DNA from: an uncultured Prevotellaceae bacterium
GTDB taxonomy: Bacteria > Bacteroidota > Bacteroidia > Bacteroidales > Bacteroidaceae
Length of the DNA: 33,130 nucleotides
Reading direction: 5' to 3'
Assembly (NCBI GenBank): GCA_902761605.1
Contig: CACWLC010000025.1
Span: 1 to 33,130, forward strand
The translations under genes were made by a program, and so were the position numbers. This document shows, in pieces, positions 1 through 9,012 of the stretch (positions are counted from its first letter, which is position 1; every line of letters begins with the position of its first letter). The notes beneath the pieces were generated by a model, which was not told where the DNA came from, searched no databases, and saw only the letters and a program-made list of their open reading frames with translations.

Positions 1-36
1 CTTTCTTTTCTTCTAAACTGTGATGTGTATACATAA

Positions 37-74
37 TGAACCCCAGAAGTATTCTGTCCAACTTCTGGGGTTCA
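37..74. repeat. Perfect 14-bp inverted repeat (hairpin) upstream of maeB
   Basis: Arms 37-50 and 61-74 are exact reverse complements with a 10-nt loop, and the core is CCCCAGAAGT/ACTTCTGGGG. Neither strand has a clear T-run directly after the stem. It resembles a terminator of a gene outside the window, on either strand, but lacks the usual tail. It may also be a transcript-end stabilising hairpin. Confidence 0.6.
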
Positions 75-157
75 CTTCAAAATAGGCACATCCTCTTTTT
101 TGTATAAAGTTTCGTAAAAAAGTACGCACGCGCAACACGCGTTTCATTTTTATTTTG

Positions 158-165
158 TATCTTTG
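158..165 (+). promoter_or_regulatory. maeB promoter, -7 element TATCTTTG
   Basis: TATCTTTG matches the Bacteroidota -7 consensus TAnnTTTG and is followed by CAGCCG, a common initiation context. It lies 33 nt before the maeB start codon. No convincing TTG is seen at -33. Confidence 0.65.
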
Positions 166-198
166 CAGCCGATTACACAAAAATTACAATAATACACT

Positions 199-2496
199 AT
201 GGTTAAAATTTCCAAAGAAGCAGCTCTCGAATATCATGAGAGCGGAAGACCTGGTAAGATCGAGGTAAAACCTACCAAGGCCTACAGAACACAGACAGAC
301 CTCTCGTTAGCTTACTCCCCAGGTGTGGCATTCCCATGTCTTGAGATTCAGGAAGATCCCAACAATGCCTATAAGTATACCGACAAGGGTAACCTCGTGG
401 CAGTGATCTCCAACGGTACCGCAGTGCTCGGACTGGGCGACATCGGTGCGATGAGCGGTAAGCCGGTGATGGAGGGTAAGGGTCTGCTCTTTAAGATCTA
501 CGGAGGCATCGACGTGTTTGACATCGAGGTGGCCGAGAAAGACCCGGAGAAGTTCTGTGAGGCAGTAGAGCGCATCGCCCCCACCTTCGGAGGTATCAAC
601 CTCGAGGACATCAAGGCTCCTGAGTGCTTCTATATCGAGGACCGTCTGAAGAAGACCCTCGACATCCCCGTGATGCACGACGACCAGCACGGCACAGCCA
701 TCATCTCAGCAGCTGGACTGAAGAACGCTATGGAGGTGATCGGCAAGGACATCAGGAAGGTGAAGATCGTAGTGAACGGTGCCGGAGCAGCTGCCATCAG
801 TTGTACGAAGCTCTATATGGCCATCGGAGCCCAGAAAGAGAACATCGTGATGCTCGACTCAAAGGGCGTGATCTCTACAGAGCGTCAGGACCTCAACGAA
901 CAGAAGAAATTCTTTGCCACCACGCGTACTGACATCCATACCCTCGCAGAGGCAGTGAAGGATGCCGACGTGTTCGTTGGACTCTCGAAGGGTAACGTGC
1001 TCTCGCAGGATATGGTGAAGTCGATGGCTAAAGACCCAGTGATCTTCGCTCTGGCCAACCCCGTGCCTGAGATCTCTTACGAAGAGGCTATGGAGGCCCG
1101 TCCCGACGTGCTGATGTCGACAGGTCGTACGGACTATCCAAACCAGATAAACAACGTTATCGGATTCCCATATATCTTCCGTGGTGCCCTCGACGTACAC
1201 GCTACAGCCATCAACGAGGAGATGAAGCTCGCTGCCGTTCACGCCATCGCAGACCTCGCGAAGAAACCCGTGCCCGACGTGGTGAACGATGTATATAAGG
1301 TTAACAACCTCACCTTCGGACGCAACTACTTCATCCCGAAGCCCGTTGACCCACGACTCATCACTGAGGTGAGCTCAGCTGTGGCCAAGGCAGCTATCGA
1401 GAGCGGTGTGGCAAGAAAGAAGATCGATAACTGGGACGAGTATAAGAACTCACTCAGCGTGTTGCTCGGACAGGAGACAAAGCTCACACAGAAGCTCTAC
1501 GCAACAGCTGCCGCACATCCACAGAGAGTGGTGTTCGCAGAGGCCGTTCACCCAACGATGCTGAAGGCTGCCGTTCAGGCAAAGGCCGAGGGTATCTGTC
1601 AGCCTATCCTGCTGGGTAACGACGAGGTGATTGCCAAGCTCGCAAAGAAACTCGACCTCAGCCTCGACGGTATCGAGATAGTAAACCTGCGCCATCCGTC
1701 AGAACAGGAGCGTCGTGAGCACTATGCACGTATCCTCACGGAGAAGCGCAAGAGAGAGGGATACACATTCCAGGAGGCCAACGATAAGATGTTTGAGCGT
1801 AACTACTTCGGAATGATGATGGTTGAGACAGGCGAGGCCGATGCCTTCATCACAGGTCTGTATACCAAGTACTCCAACACCATCAAGGTTGTTAACGAGG
1901 TGATCGGTATCCGTCCTGAGTACAAACACTTCGGAGCGATGCACATCATCAACTCTCCTAAGGGCACATACTATATCGCCGACACCCTCGTGAACGAGAA
2001 TCCAGACCGCGACATACTGCTCGACATCTCGAAGCTGGCTGCTACGGCTGTAAGATTCTTCAACGAGAAGCCTGTCATCGCACTTGTATCACACTCTAAC
2101 TTCGGAAGTAACACCAGCGACGGTGCCCTGAAGGTGAAGGATACAGTGACAAAGATGCAGGAGCTCTATCCTGACCTGCCCATCGACGGAGAGATGCAGC
2201 TGGGATTCGCACTCGACGATGAGCTGCGCGACGAGGAGTATCCATTCACACGTCTGAAGGGTAAGAAGGTCAACACCCTCGTATTCCCTAACCTCACCTC
2301 TGCCCGTTCATCGTATAAGATGCTGCAGATGCTGGGTTCCGACGCTGAGATCATAGGTCCGATACAGATGGGACTGAACAAGCCTATCCACTTCGTTGAC
2401 TTCGGCGCATCAGTGCGCGACGTGCTCAACATCGTGGCTGTGGCTACTATCGATGCTTATGTTGATAAGATCAAGAAGAAGCTGAGCGGAAAATAA
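199..2496 (+). CDS. maeB: NADP-dependent malic enzyme with C-terminal phosphotransacetylase-like domain
   Basis: It decarboxylates malate to pyruvate with NAD(P)H formation, in the cytoplasm. At 765 aa it has the length of the large hybrid malic enzymes. Residues about 1-430 form the malic domain, with [15 protein letters not shown] (catalytic Tyr39), HDDQHGTAI near residue 160 and the nucleotide-binding [10 protein letters not shown] near 193. Residues about 440-765 resemble phosphate acetyltransferase ([13 protein letters not shown], then [11 protein letters not shown] and [18 protein letters not shown]). In this family that domain is normally regulatory (acetyl-CoA sensing) rather than catalytic. 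The ATG lies just behind a TAnnTTTG promoter, and a strong terminator follows, so the gene is monocistronic. It probably supplies pyruvate and NADPH from the C4 acids typical of this fermentative group. NADP rather than NAD preference is inferred from the family. Confidence 0.95.
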   Translation: MVKISKEAALEYHESGRPGKIEVKPTKAYRTQTDLSLAYSPGVAFPCLEIQEDPNNAYKYTDKGNLVAVISNGTAVLGLGDIGAMSGKPVMEGKGLLFKIYGGIDVFDIEVAEKDPEKFCEAVERIAPTFGGINLEDIKAPECFYIEDRLKKTLDIPVMHDDQHGTAIISAAGLKNAMEVIGKDIRKVKIVVNGAGAAAISCTKLYMAIGAQKENIVMLDSKGVISTERQDLNEQKKFFATTRTDIHTLAEAVKDADVFVGLSKGNVLSQDMVKSMAKDPVIFALANPVPEISYEEAMEARPDVLMSTGRTDYPNQINNVIGFPYIFRGALDVHATAINEEMKLAAVHAIADLAKKPVPDVVNDVYKVNNLTFGRNYFIPKPVDPRLITEVSSAVAKAAIESGVARKKIDNWDEYKNSLSVLLGQETKLTQKLYATAAAHPQRVVFAEAVHPTMLKAAVQAKAEGICQPILLGNDEVIAKLAKKLDLSLDGIEIVNLRHPSEQERREHYARILTEKRKREGYTFQEANDKMFERNYFGMMMVETGEADAFITGLYTKYSNTIKVVNEVIGIRPEYKHFGAMHIINSPKGTYYIADTLVNENPDRDILLDISKLAATAVRFFNEKPVIALVSHSNFGSNTSDGALKVKDTVTKMQELYPDLPIDGEMQLGFALDDELRDEEYPFTRLKGKKVNTLVFPNLTSARSSYKMLQMLGSDAEIIGPIQMGLNKPIHFVDFGASVRDVLNIVAVATIDAYVDKIKKKLSGK

Positions 2497-2528
2497 ATAA
2501 GGGCATACACCTTATTAATAAATATAGG

Positions 2529-2565
2529 GCCAGGAGCATGAGGATGCTGCCTGGCTCTTTTTTTT
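2529..2565 (+). terminator. Rho-independent terminator of maeB
   Basis: A stem at 2529-2539 pairs with 2544-2555 with one bulged G, has a GAGG loop, and is followed by eight T residues (2558-2565). It begins 33 nt after the maeB stop. Confidence 0.9.
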
Positions 2566-2678
2566 GTGGATAATTGTGTTCGGACACGTGTAAAGCCACA
2601 CTTGCTAACCTTTTGAGTTGATTTATGTCAATTAAGTAACAAAACGTAAGCGTTTACGCGATTTTTTTATCAAATTGT

Positions 2679-2709
2679 TTGGAGATTACAAGATTTCAGT
2701 GTAATTTTG
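2679..2709 (+). promoter_or_regulatory. gdhA promoter, TTG-N20-TAATTTTG
   Basis: TTG at 2679-2681 and TAATTTTG at 2702-2709 are separated by 20 nt, a near-ideal Bacteroidota housekeeping promoter. Transcription would start near 2716, giving a leader of about 55 nt before the gdhA ATG. Confidence 0.75.
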
Positions 2710-2771
2710 CAACCAGAAATCAAGAATTAAAAGATATAAGTTCAGTATAACAACAAAAAAAGAAAAAAGTT

Positions 2772-4109
2772 ATGAATGCAGCACAAGTTGTAGAGCAGTT
2801 GAAGCAGCGCTTCCCAAATGAGCCGGAGTACATCCAGGCAGTTAGTCAGGTTCTTCCAACTATCGAGGAGGAGTATAACAAGCACCCTGAGTTCGAGAAG
2901 GCAAATCTTATCGAGCGTCTGTGCATCCCCGACAGAGTATGTGAGTTCCGTATCACTTGGGTAGACGACAAGGGTAACGTTCAGACAAACATGGGTTATC
3001 GTATCCAGCACAACAACGCCATTGGCCCTTACAAAGGCGGTCTCCGTTATCACAAGAGTGTAAACCTCGGTATCCTGAAGTTCCTCGCTTTCGAACAGAC
3101 TTTCAAGAACTCACTGACCACACTTCCTATGGGTGGTGCAAAGGGAGGTTCAGACTTCTCACCACGTGGCAAGAGCGACGCTGAGGTAATGCGTTTCTGC
3201 CAGGCATTCATGAATGAGCTCTATCGCGTGATCGGTCCTGATGAGGACGTTCCTGCTGGTGACATCGGTGTAGGTGGCCGTGAGGTTGGTTACCTCTTCG
3301 GACAGTACAAGAAGCTCACTCACCAGTTCCAGGGTGTGCTCACTGGTAAGGGTATCCCCTTCGGTGGTTCACTCATCCGTCCTGAGGCTACCGGTTACGG
3401 TACAGTATACTTCCTCGTTTCTATGCTCGCTACTCGCGGCATCGACATCAAGGGTAAGAAGGTGCTGATTTCCGGTGCAGGTAACGTGGCTCAGTATGCT
3501 GCTGAGAAGTGTCTGCAGCTCGGCGCCACACCAATGACAATGTCTGACTCTGACGGTTATATCTTCGATCCAGACGGTATCGATCGCGCTAAGCTCGACT
3601 ACATCATGGAACTGAAGAACGTAGAGCGTGGACGTATCAAGGAGTATGTTGAGGAGTACCCAACAGCTAAGTACTACGAGGGCAAGCGTCCTTGGTTTGA
3701 GAAGGCCGACATCGCACTGCCTTGCGCTACACAGAACGAGATCAACGCTGAGGAGGCTCAGGCACTCGTTGACAACGGTATTATCGCAGTAGCTGAGGGT
3801 GCAAACATGCCTACCCTGCCAGACGCAATCAAGATCTTCCAGAACGCTAAGATCCTCTACTCTCCAGGTAAGGCTTCTAACGCAGGTGGTGTATCAGTAT
3901 CTGGTCTTGAGATGTCACAGAACTCTGAGCGTCTGAGCTGGACAGCTGAGGAAGTAGACAACTACCTGAAGCGTATCATGAACGATATTCACGAGAACTG
4001 CGTGAAGTATGGTACAGAGGCTGACGGCTACATCAACTATGTGAAGGGTGCTAATGTAGCAGGCTTCATGAAGGTTGCTAAGGCCATGATGGCTCAGGGC
4101 ATTGTGTAA
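2772..4109 (+). CDS. gdhA: NADP-specific glutamate dehydrogenase
   Basis: It interconverts 2-oxoglutarate plus ammonia and glutamate, the main ammonia-assimilation step in many Bacteroidales. The 445-aa length fits the hexameric class. Visible signatures are the substrate-binding GPYKGGLRYH near residue 85, PMGGAKGGSDFSPRGKSD near 118 with the catalytic lysine, PFGGSLIRPEATGYG near 198, and the nucleotide-binding fold ISGAGNVAQYAAEK near 235. The SDSDG stretch after the second strand fits NADP enzymes. It has its own promoter and a hairpin terminator, so it is a single-gene unit. What is odd is the 3' end: the last codons and the TAA lie inside a 51-bp unit repeated in tandem downstream. Confidence 0.96.
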   Translation: MNAAQVVEQLKQRFPNEPEYIQAVSQVLPTIEEEYNKHPEFEKANLIERLCIPDRVCEFRITWVDDKGNVQTNMGYRIQHNNAIGPYKGGLRYHKSVNLGILKFLAFEQTFKNSLTTLPMGGAKGGSDFSPRGKSDAEVMRFCQAFMNELYRVIGPDEDVPAGDIGVGGREVGYLFGQYKKLTHQFQGVLTGKGIPFGGSLIRPEATGYGTVYFLVSMLATRGIDIKGKKVLISGAGNVAQYAAEKCLQLGATPMTMSDSDGYIFDPDGIDRAKLDYIMELKNVERGRIKEYVEEYPTAKYYEGKRPWFEKADIALPCATQNEINAEEAQALVDNGIIAVAEGANMPTLPDAIKIFQNAKILYSPGKASNAGGVSVSGLEMSQNSERLSWTAEEVDNYLKRIMNDIHENCVKYGTEADGYINYVKGANVAGFMKVAKAMMAQGIV

Positions 4110-4207
4110 GCTCGGCGCAGCCAAGGTTATCACAATGACGACCGTAAGGGCATTGTGTAAGCTCGGCGCAGCCAAGGTTATCACAATGACGACCGTAAGG
4201 GCATTGT
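4096..4207 (+). repeat. 51-bp tandem duplication carrying the gdhA stop codon
   Basis: Bases 4096-4146 and 4147-4197 are identical, and a third partial copy (AGGGCATTGT) ends at 4207. The unit is 17 codons long and contains the last gdhA codons and the TAA. The final partial copy again reads Gly-Ile-Val-stop (GGC ATT GTA TAA). Each unit holds CATTGTG and its reverse complement CACAATG, so half-sites alternate at 4100-4106, 4131-4137, 4151-4157 and 4182-4188, with a sixth-base variant at 4202. The pair CATTGTGTAA / TTATCACAATG can form a stem with a one-base bulge. Confidence 0.9.
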
Positions 4208-4273
4208 ATAATAAAAATTTGACCAACACAAAGTTTTATATAATGTAGATATCAAAAACAGTATTGTTTCTAT

Positions 4274-4309
4274 GAGAGAGGGCAAGTTCGTGAGAATTTG
4301 CTCTCTTTT
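4274..4309 (+). terminator. Terminator-like long hairpin of gdhA
   Basis: Bases 4274-4289 can pair continuously with 4294-4309 (16 pairs including G-U pairs), with a GTGA loop. The 3' arm ends in CTCTCTTTT, so stem and U-tract overlap. It lies about 165 nt behind the first gdhA stop, beyond the tandem repeat. Confidence 0.7.
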
Positions 4310-4352
4310 AGTTTCTTTAACCTCATGTTTAGTTAATCTTTCTTAAATCACG

Positions 4353-4404
4353 TTTACCATTTATCATTTATCCTTCATCATTTATCAATTATTTAGTACC
4401 TTTG
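4353..4404 (+). promoter_or_regulatory. rpsA promoter: TTTATC-type micro-repeats followed by TACCTTTG
   Basis: TACCTTTG at 4397-4404 followed by CAGCCG is a clear -7 element. No TTG stands at the -33 position. Instead, imperfect copies of CATTTATC fill 4353-4394 directly upstream. Confidence 0.65.
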
Positions 4405-4410
4405 CAGCCG

Positions 4411-4545
4411 CTTTGTCCCCCATAGGGGGAAATAGGGGCCGGAACAGGCGCCAGCTCCTATCTATTATTAACCCTTTAAAGATGGTCTGCTGACGTCTGT
4501 GCAGACCCCGCCCCGACAAACAAACGAGGGGCACAAATTTATTTT
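4411..4545 (+). promoter_or_regulatory. Structured 5' leader of rpsA, candidate cis-regulatory RNA
   Basis: About 135 nt separate the predicted transcription start from the rpsA ATG, unusually long next to the other leaders here. Three perfect stems are visible. CCCCC/GGGGG lies near 4416-4428 with a 3-nt loop. GGTCTGC at 4484-4490 pairs with GCAGACC at 4501-4507. GCCCC at 4510-4514 pairs with GGGGC at 4528-4532. A weaker pairing of ATAGG with CCTAT lies between the first two. Autogenous control by S1 is known in other bacteria; that this leader does the same is an inference. Confidence 0.5.
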
Positions 4546-6327
4546 ATGTCAAATTTAACAAAGAACGTTAAGCCGCTCGACGATTTCAATTGGGAAGAGT
4601 TCGAGAATGGAACAAGTGCCAACATCAGCAAGGAAGAACTTGACAAGGCTTACGACGAAACCCTGAACAAGGTAGCCGACCATCAGGTAGTTGACGGTAA
4701 GGTCATCTCTGTTGACAAGAAGGAAGTAGTTGTCAACATCGGTTACAAGAGCGACGGTATCATCCCTGCATCTGAATTCCGCTACAATCCTGATCTGAAG
4801 ATCGGTGACGTTGTAGAGGTATACGTAGAGAGCGCAGAGGACAAGAAGGGTCAGCTCATTCTCTCTCACAAGAAGGCTCGCATGAGCAAGTCTTGGGACC
4901 GTGTTAACGAGGCTCTCGAGAAGGAAGAGATCGTACAGGGTTACATCAAGTGCCGCACTAAGGGTGGTATGATTGTTGACGTGTTCGGCATTGAGGCATT
5001 CCTTCCTGGAAGCCAGATTGACGTTCACCCAATACGTGACTACGACCAGTTCGTAGGTAAGACAATGGAATTCAAGATCGTTAAGATCAACCAGGAGTTC
5101 CGTAACGTAGTGGTTTCTCACAAGGCTCTTATCGAGCAGGAGCTCGAGCAGCAGAAGAAGGAGATCATCGGTAAGCTGGAGAAGGGTCAGATCCTCGAGG
5201 GTACAGTTAAGAATATCACCTCTTACGGTGTATTCGTTGACCTCGGTGGTGTTGACGGACTCATCCACATCACAGATCTCTCTTGGGGCCGCGTAGACGA
5301 TCCACACAAGGTAGTAGAGCTCGACCAGAAGATCAATGTCGTTATCCTCGACTTCGACGACGAGAAGAAGCGCATCGCTCTTGGTCTGAAGCAGCTCACT
5401 CCTCACCCATGGGATGCTCTCGATCCAGACCTGAAGGTTGGTGACCACGTAACTGGTAAGGTTGTCGTTATCGCTGACTACGGTGCATTCGTTGAGGTAC
5501 AGCCTGGTGTTGAGGGTCTCATCCACGTTTCTGAGATGTCTTGGAGCCAGCACCTGCGTTCAGCTCAGGAGTTCCTAACTGTAGGCCAGGATGTAGAGGC
5601 AGTAATCCTGACTCTCGATCGCGACGAGCGCAAGATGTCACTCGGTATCAAGCAGCTCCGCGAGGATCCATGGGAGGATATCGAGGGCAAGTATCCTGTA
5701 GGAAGCAAGCACACTGCAAAGGTTCGCAACTTCACCAACTTCGGTGTATTTGTAGAGCTCGAGGAGGGTGTAGATGGTCTGATCCATATCAGCGACCTCT
5801 CTTGGACAAAGAAGGTAAAGCATCCTTCAGAGTTCACAAAGGTTGGTGATGCTATCGAGGTTATCGTTCTCGACATCGACAAGGAGAACCGTCGTCTCTC
5901 ACTCGGTCACAAGCAGCTCGAGGATAATCCTTGGGATGTATTCGAGGAGAAGTACACCGTTGGTTCAGTTCACGAGGGTAAGATCACTGAGCTGCTCGAG
6001 AAGGGCGCCGTTGTTGCTCTCGACGAGAACGTTGAAGGCTTCGCTACTCCAAAGCACCTGCAGAAGGAAGATGGTTCACAGGCTCAGGCTGGTGAGACTC
6101 TCCCATTCAAGGTTATCGAGTTCAACAAGGATTCTAAGCGCATCATCCTCTCTCACAGCCGTACCTTCGAGGATCCCGCTCGTGAGGAGAAGAAGGCAGC
6201 TGCCAAGAAGGCACCACGCGCTAAGAAGGACGAGGCTCCAAAGATTGAGAACGTTGCAGCAAGCACCACACTCGGTGATCTCGACGTACTGGCTCAGCTG
6301 AAGGCTCAGATGGAGAAGGGTAAGTAA
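4546..6327 (+). CDS. rpsA: 30S ribosomal protein S1
   Basis: It binds mRNA on the 30S subunit and assists initiation, which matters in a lineage with weak Shine-Dalgarno use. The 593 aa contain six S1 (OB-fold) repeats at roughly residues 45-113, 130-197, 213-283, 298-370, 383-456 and 470-537. The middle repeats carry the typical YGVFVDLGGVDGLIHITDLSW pattern, seen again as YGAFVEVQPGVEGLIHVSEMSW-like and FGVFVELEEGVDGLIHISDLSW-like segments. The first two repeats are divergent, as usual for the ribosome-binding part. A Lys/Ala-rich tail (near residue 545) and a short C-terminal helix follow. It has its own promoter, a long leader and a shared terminator downstream. Confidence 0.96.
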   Translation: MSNLTKNVKPLDDFNWEEFENGTSANISKEELDKAYDETLNKVADHQVVDGKVISVDKKEVVVNIGYKSDGIIPASEFRYNPDLKIGDVVEVYVESAEDKKGQLILSHKKARMSKSWDRVNEALEKEEIVQGYIKCRTKGGMIVDVFGIEAFLPGSQIDVHPIRDYDQFVGKTMEFKIVKINQEFRNVVVSHKALIEQELEQQKKEIIGKLEKGQILEGTVKNITSYGVFVDLGGVDGLIHITDLSWGRVDDPHKVVELDQKINVVILDFDDEKKRIALGLKQLTPHPWDALDPDLKVGDHVTGKVVVIADYGAFVEVQPGVEGLIHVSEMSWSQHLRSAQEFLTVGQDVEAVILTLDRDERKMSLGIKQLREDPWEDIEGKYPVGSKHTAKVRNFTNFGVFVELEEGVDGLIHISDLSWTKKVKHPSEFTKVGDAIEVIVLDIDKENRRLSLGHKQLEDNPWDVFEEKYTVGSVHEGKITELLEKGAVVALDENVEGFATPKHLQKEDGSQAQAGETLPFKVIEFNKDSKRIILSHSRTFEDPAREEKKAAAKKAPRAKKDEAPKIENVAASTTLGDLDVLAQLKAQMEKGK

Positions 6328-6349
6328 TCATCCCCCACTCTATATAAAG

Positions 6350-6385
6350 AAATCCCCGCCAAATGATGTGGCGGGGATTTTTTTT
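6350..6385. terminator. Bidirectional terminator between rpsA and the C69 peptidase gene
   Basis: AAATCCCCGCC (6350-6360) and GGCGGGGATTT (6370-6380) form a perfect 11-bp stem with a 9-nt loop, followed by a T-run on the + strand. On the minus strand the same stem sits just behind the peptidase stop codon (TTA at 6384-6386) with a weaker T-rich tail. It ends both convergent transcripts. Confidence 0.92.
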
Positions 6386-8099
6386 ATTTCTTCTCTGGAA
6401 CAAGTAAGTTCGTTCCTGTCTGTTTTATCAGCTCCTTAGCATATCGCTCAGGTAAGCCAGGACGCTGAACACGGGCGCCGCCACCAAACTTATTACGCTG
6501 GAAAGTACCATCAGCATTCTCTGGACGAACAACCATATCATTATACTTCACGATAAGATGACAAGCCAGTTTCTGCCAACGGTCAATCATCTCGTCACCC
6601 TTCTTACAGCTATAGTCAGTGAGCATGGCGATACGCTCATCAGGAGTAGCGAGAGCAAGAGCCTTTGCCTCGATCTCTGGCTGAAGGCGATCGTAAGAGG
6701 CATCGAGAGAGTCGCGCACGGCCTTCAGCGATGGGAACATCATCGAGTAACGGGGATAAACCATATTGCTCACCCAGTTGCATACCCAGAAGGCATTATC
6801 CATAGAGAAGGTGACATCATCGGCACCCTCGCCAGAGAAACACTTTGGCACACGGGTGATGGCACTGTACATCGGAGTATATGCCACCATGTTACCATCG
6901 TCATTACCAAACCAGAAGCAAGCACCTACCTCACGAGGCATAGAGGCACGCATCTGAGAGATAAACGACCATGCAGTCTGGAAGGTAGAGATAGGACGCT
7001 CGTTGAAATACTCCTTACCATCAACCTTGAATGACAGAGGTGACACACGATAAGGCATCTCGAACATACCACCACCGATGTCAGAGTCGAGGGCAAAAGG
7101 AGTACCCTCATAGTGGTCGCGCATGGCATCACGCAGATCCTGAAGAGTAACGGGTTTGTTGGGGATGATCCACAGAGGCATGGGCTCTGCATCACTCTGG
7201 ATGCCCTGAGCATAAGGCACATAAGCAGAGAAGTCATCACTGAAACGATTGAAGAAACTCCATACACGAGCCTCGCAGTAACGACGACCAGAGAAGTCGG
7301 GCTCTGCATAAGCAGCATTATAGCTGAAGTCGGCATCCTTACCATCATACCAGCCCATAGTACGCGCGTACCTTATTATATTATCTGAGCACAGCATCAG
7401 ATTGGGCACGGGCTTCTTGCCATTGACAGGGTATTTCTTCAACAGATCCTTCATCTTGACCTGAGTGTAACGGCCATCGAGGAACCTGGTGATACGACTC
7501 TGATTGGCGTGGGCTGCGATAGCATTATCAGGGATACGTACTGCCACCCATACCGTACGCTCAGGAGATTTCGTGCGGTCAGGACCACAACCCATCATCT
7601 CAAGCATCCAAGCCTCATCCTTATCAGCTACAGAGAAAGTCTCACCCTCAGAGTAATAACCGTACTGTTCAACGAGCGAAGTCATGATCTTCAGAGCCTC
7701 ACGGGCTGTCTTGGCGCGCTGGAGAGTGATATAGATAAGTGAGCCGTAGTCGATGATACCCGTAGAGTCGGCCATCTCATGACGTCCTCCGAAAGTAGTC
7801 TCACCGATGGTTACCTGCCACTCATTACTATTACCAATGACGTTATATGTCTCTGGAGCCTCAGCTATCTCACCAAGATATTTGTTGGTATCCCACTCGT
7901 AGACCTTACGCATCTCACCTGGCTGGTGCTTTGCTGCCGGATAGTGATACAGGGGCATGAAAGCGCCATAGGAGTCGGCATTATACGTCACGAAGACAGA
8001 ACCATCGGCACTGGCCTTCTTTCCGACGATAAAGTTCGTGCAGGCCTCCGCCGACGACAGCGACATGACAGACAAAAATACAAATAAAAATCTCTTCAT
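6384..8099 (-). CDS. Secreted C69-family dipeptidase
   Basis: This is a peptidase of the Ntn-hydrolase superfamily, predicted to act on dipeptides outside the cytoplasm. The first 19 residues form a signal peptide, and cleavage before Cys20 would expose the N-terminal catalytic Cys (CTNFIVGKKASADGSV), exactly the C69 arrangement. Further family hallmarks are TYNADSYG and the DEAWMLEMMGCG stretch near residue 160. The 571-aa length is typical of Bacteroidales members. It is the last gene of a minus-strand cluster, 47 nt behind nadC, with no promoter motif in the gap, so co-transcription is likely. A lipoprotein reading of the same cysteine is less likely because the preceding residues (SSAEA) are not a proper lipobox. 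Physiological substrate is unknown. Confidence 0.88.
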   Translation of the reverse strand: MKRFLFVFLSVMSLSSAEACTNFIVGKKASADGSVFVTYNADSYGAFMPLYHYPAAKHQPGEMRKVYEWDTNKYLGEIAEAPETYNVIGNSNEWQVTIGETTFGGRHEMADSTGIIDYGSLIYITLQRAKTAREALKIMTSLVEQYGYYSEGETFSVADKDEAWMLEMMGCGPDRTKSPERTVWVAVRIPDNAIAAHANQSRITRFLDGRYTQVKMKDLLKKYPVNGKKPVPNLMLCSDNIIRYARTMGWYDGKDADFSYNAAYAEPDFSGRRYCEARVWSFFNRFSDDFSAYVPYAQGIQSDAEPMPLWIIPNKPVTLQDLRDAMRDHYEGTPFALDSDIGGGMFEMPYRVSPLSFKVDGKEYFNERPISTFQTAWSFISQMRASMPREVGACFWFGNDDGNMVAYTPMYSAITRVPKCFSGEGADDVTFSMDNAFWVCNWVSNMVYPRYSMMFPSLKAVRDSLDASYDRLQPEIEAKALALATPDERIAMLTDYSCKKGDEMIDRWQKLACHLIVKYNDMVVRPENADGTFQRNKFGGGARVQRPGLPERYAKELIKQTGTNLLVPEKK

Positions 8100-8146
8100 A
8101 TTATAATTTGTTATTATGTTACTATGTCTTTAAATGATACTTTGTC

Positions 8147-8995
8147 TTAACAAGCTTTGAAACTCATGTCGAGGCCCTTTACTGAGTGCGTAAGGGCACC
8201 TACACTGATAAAGTCTACACCCTGCTCTGCATAGTCTCTGATAGTATCAAAGGTGATACCACCACTCGACTCTGTCTCAAAACGACCACCGATGATGTCT
8301 ACAGCCTTCTTAGTGTCTGGCACACTGAAGTTGTCGAGCATGATACGGTCTACGCCTCCATGATCGAGCACCTGCTGGAGTTCATCGAAGTTACGCACCT
8401 CGATCTCTATCTTCAGGTCGAGTCCCTTCTCCTTGAGATAAGCATGACAACGGTCGATGGCATTGATGATACCTCCTGCGAAGTCAACATGATTATCCTT
8501 CAACAGTATCATATCGAAGAGACCAATACGATGATTGCATCCACCACCGATCTTCACTGCCTGTTTCTCGAGCATACGCATGCCGGGAGTGGTCTTACGG
8601 GTATCGAGAACACGGGTCTTGGTGCCTTTCAGATGCTGAACATAACGGTCAGTCATCGTGGCGATACCACTCATACGCTGCATGATGTTAAGCATCAGGC
8701 GCTCTGTCTGCAACAGCGAACGGATCTTTCCCGTAACCACCATTGCTATATCGCCTTTCTTCACACGACTGCCATCACCCATCAGTACCTCTACCTGCAT
8801 GGTGGGGTCGAAACGACGGAACACCTCCTTGGCAATCTCCACACCTGCAAGAATACCATCTTCCTTGATGAGAAGATGACTCTTGCCCATAGCATCCTCA
8901 GGGATACAACACAACGTGGTGTGATCACCATCGCCTATATCTTCGGCAAACGACAGATCGATAAGTCTGTCAACTAATTCTTCTACACTCTGCAT
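8147..8995 (-). CDS. nadC: Nicotinate-nucleotide pyrophosphorylase (quinolinate phosphoribosyltransferase)
   Basis: It converts quinolinate and PRPP to nicotinate mononucleotide, CO2 and pyrophosphate in de novo NAD synthesis. The 282-aa length is standard. Signatures include RKTTPGMRMLEKQAVKIGGG (substrate-binding Arg/Lys), NHRIGLFDMILLKDNH, the IEIEVRNFDEL strand, IMLDNFS, ESSGGI and the C-terminal ISVGALTHSVKGLDMS, in the order expected for the type II PRTase barrel. The start ATG lies 17 nt behind the outer-membrane-protein gene, which supports one operon with cstA. nadA and nadB are not in this window. Confidence 0.95.
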   Translation of the reverse strand: MQSVEELVDRLIDLSFAEDIGDGDHTTLCCIPEDAMGKSHLLIKEDGILAGVEIAKEVFRRFDPTMQVEVLMGDGSRVKKGDIAMVVTGKIRSLLQTERLMLNIMQRMSGIATMTDRYVQHLKGTKTRVLDTRKTTPGMRMLEKQAVKIGGGCNHRIGLFDMILLKDNHVDFAGGIINAIDRCHAYLKEKGLDLKIEIEVRNFDELQQVLDHGGVDRIMLDNFSVPDTKKAVDIIGGRFETESSGGITFDTIRDYAEQGVDFISVGALTHSVKGLDMSFKAC

Positions 8996-9012
8996 GACAA
9001 TCTGTTGTTTTA

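Noticed and set aside
4096-4207. CRISPR array
   Set aside because: The two copies are directly adjacent without variable spacers.
4555-5553. Long minus-strand open frame of 332 codons opposite rpsA
   Set aside because: Antisense shadow of the strongly biased codons of rpsA. The product is Leu/Val-rich with no domain, and no promoter or partner supports it.
8186-8977. 263-codon + strand frame opposite nadC
   Set aside because: Antisense to a clearly recognised gene, with composition typical of a reverse-strand shadow.
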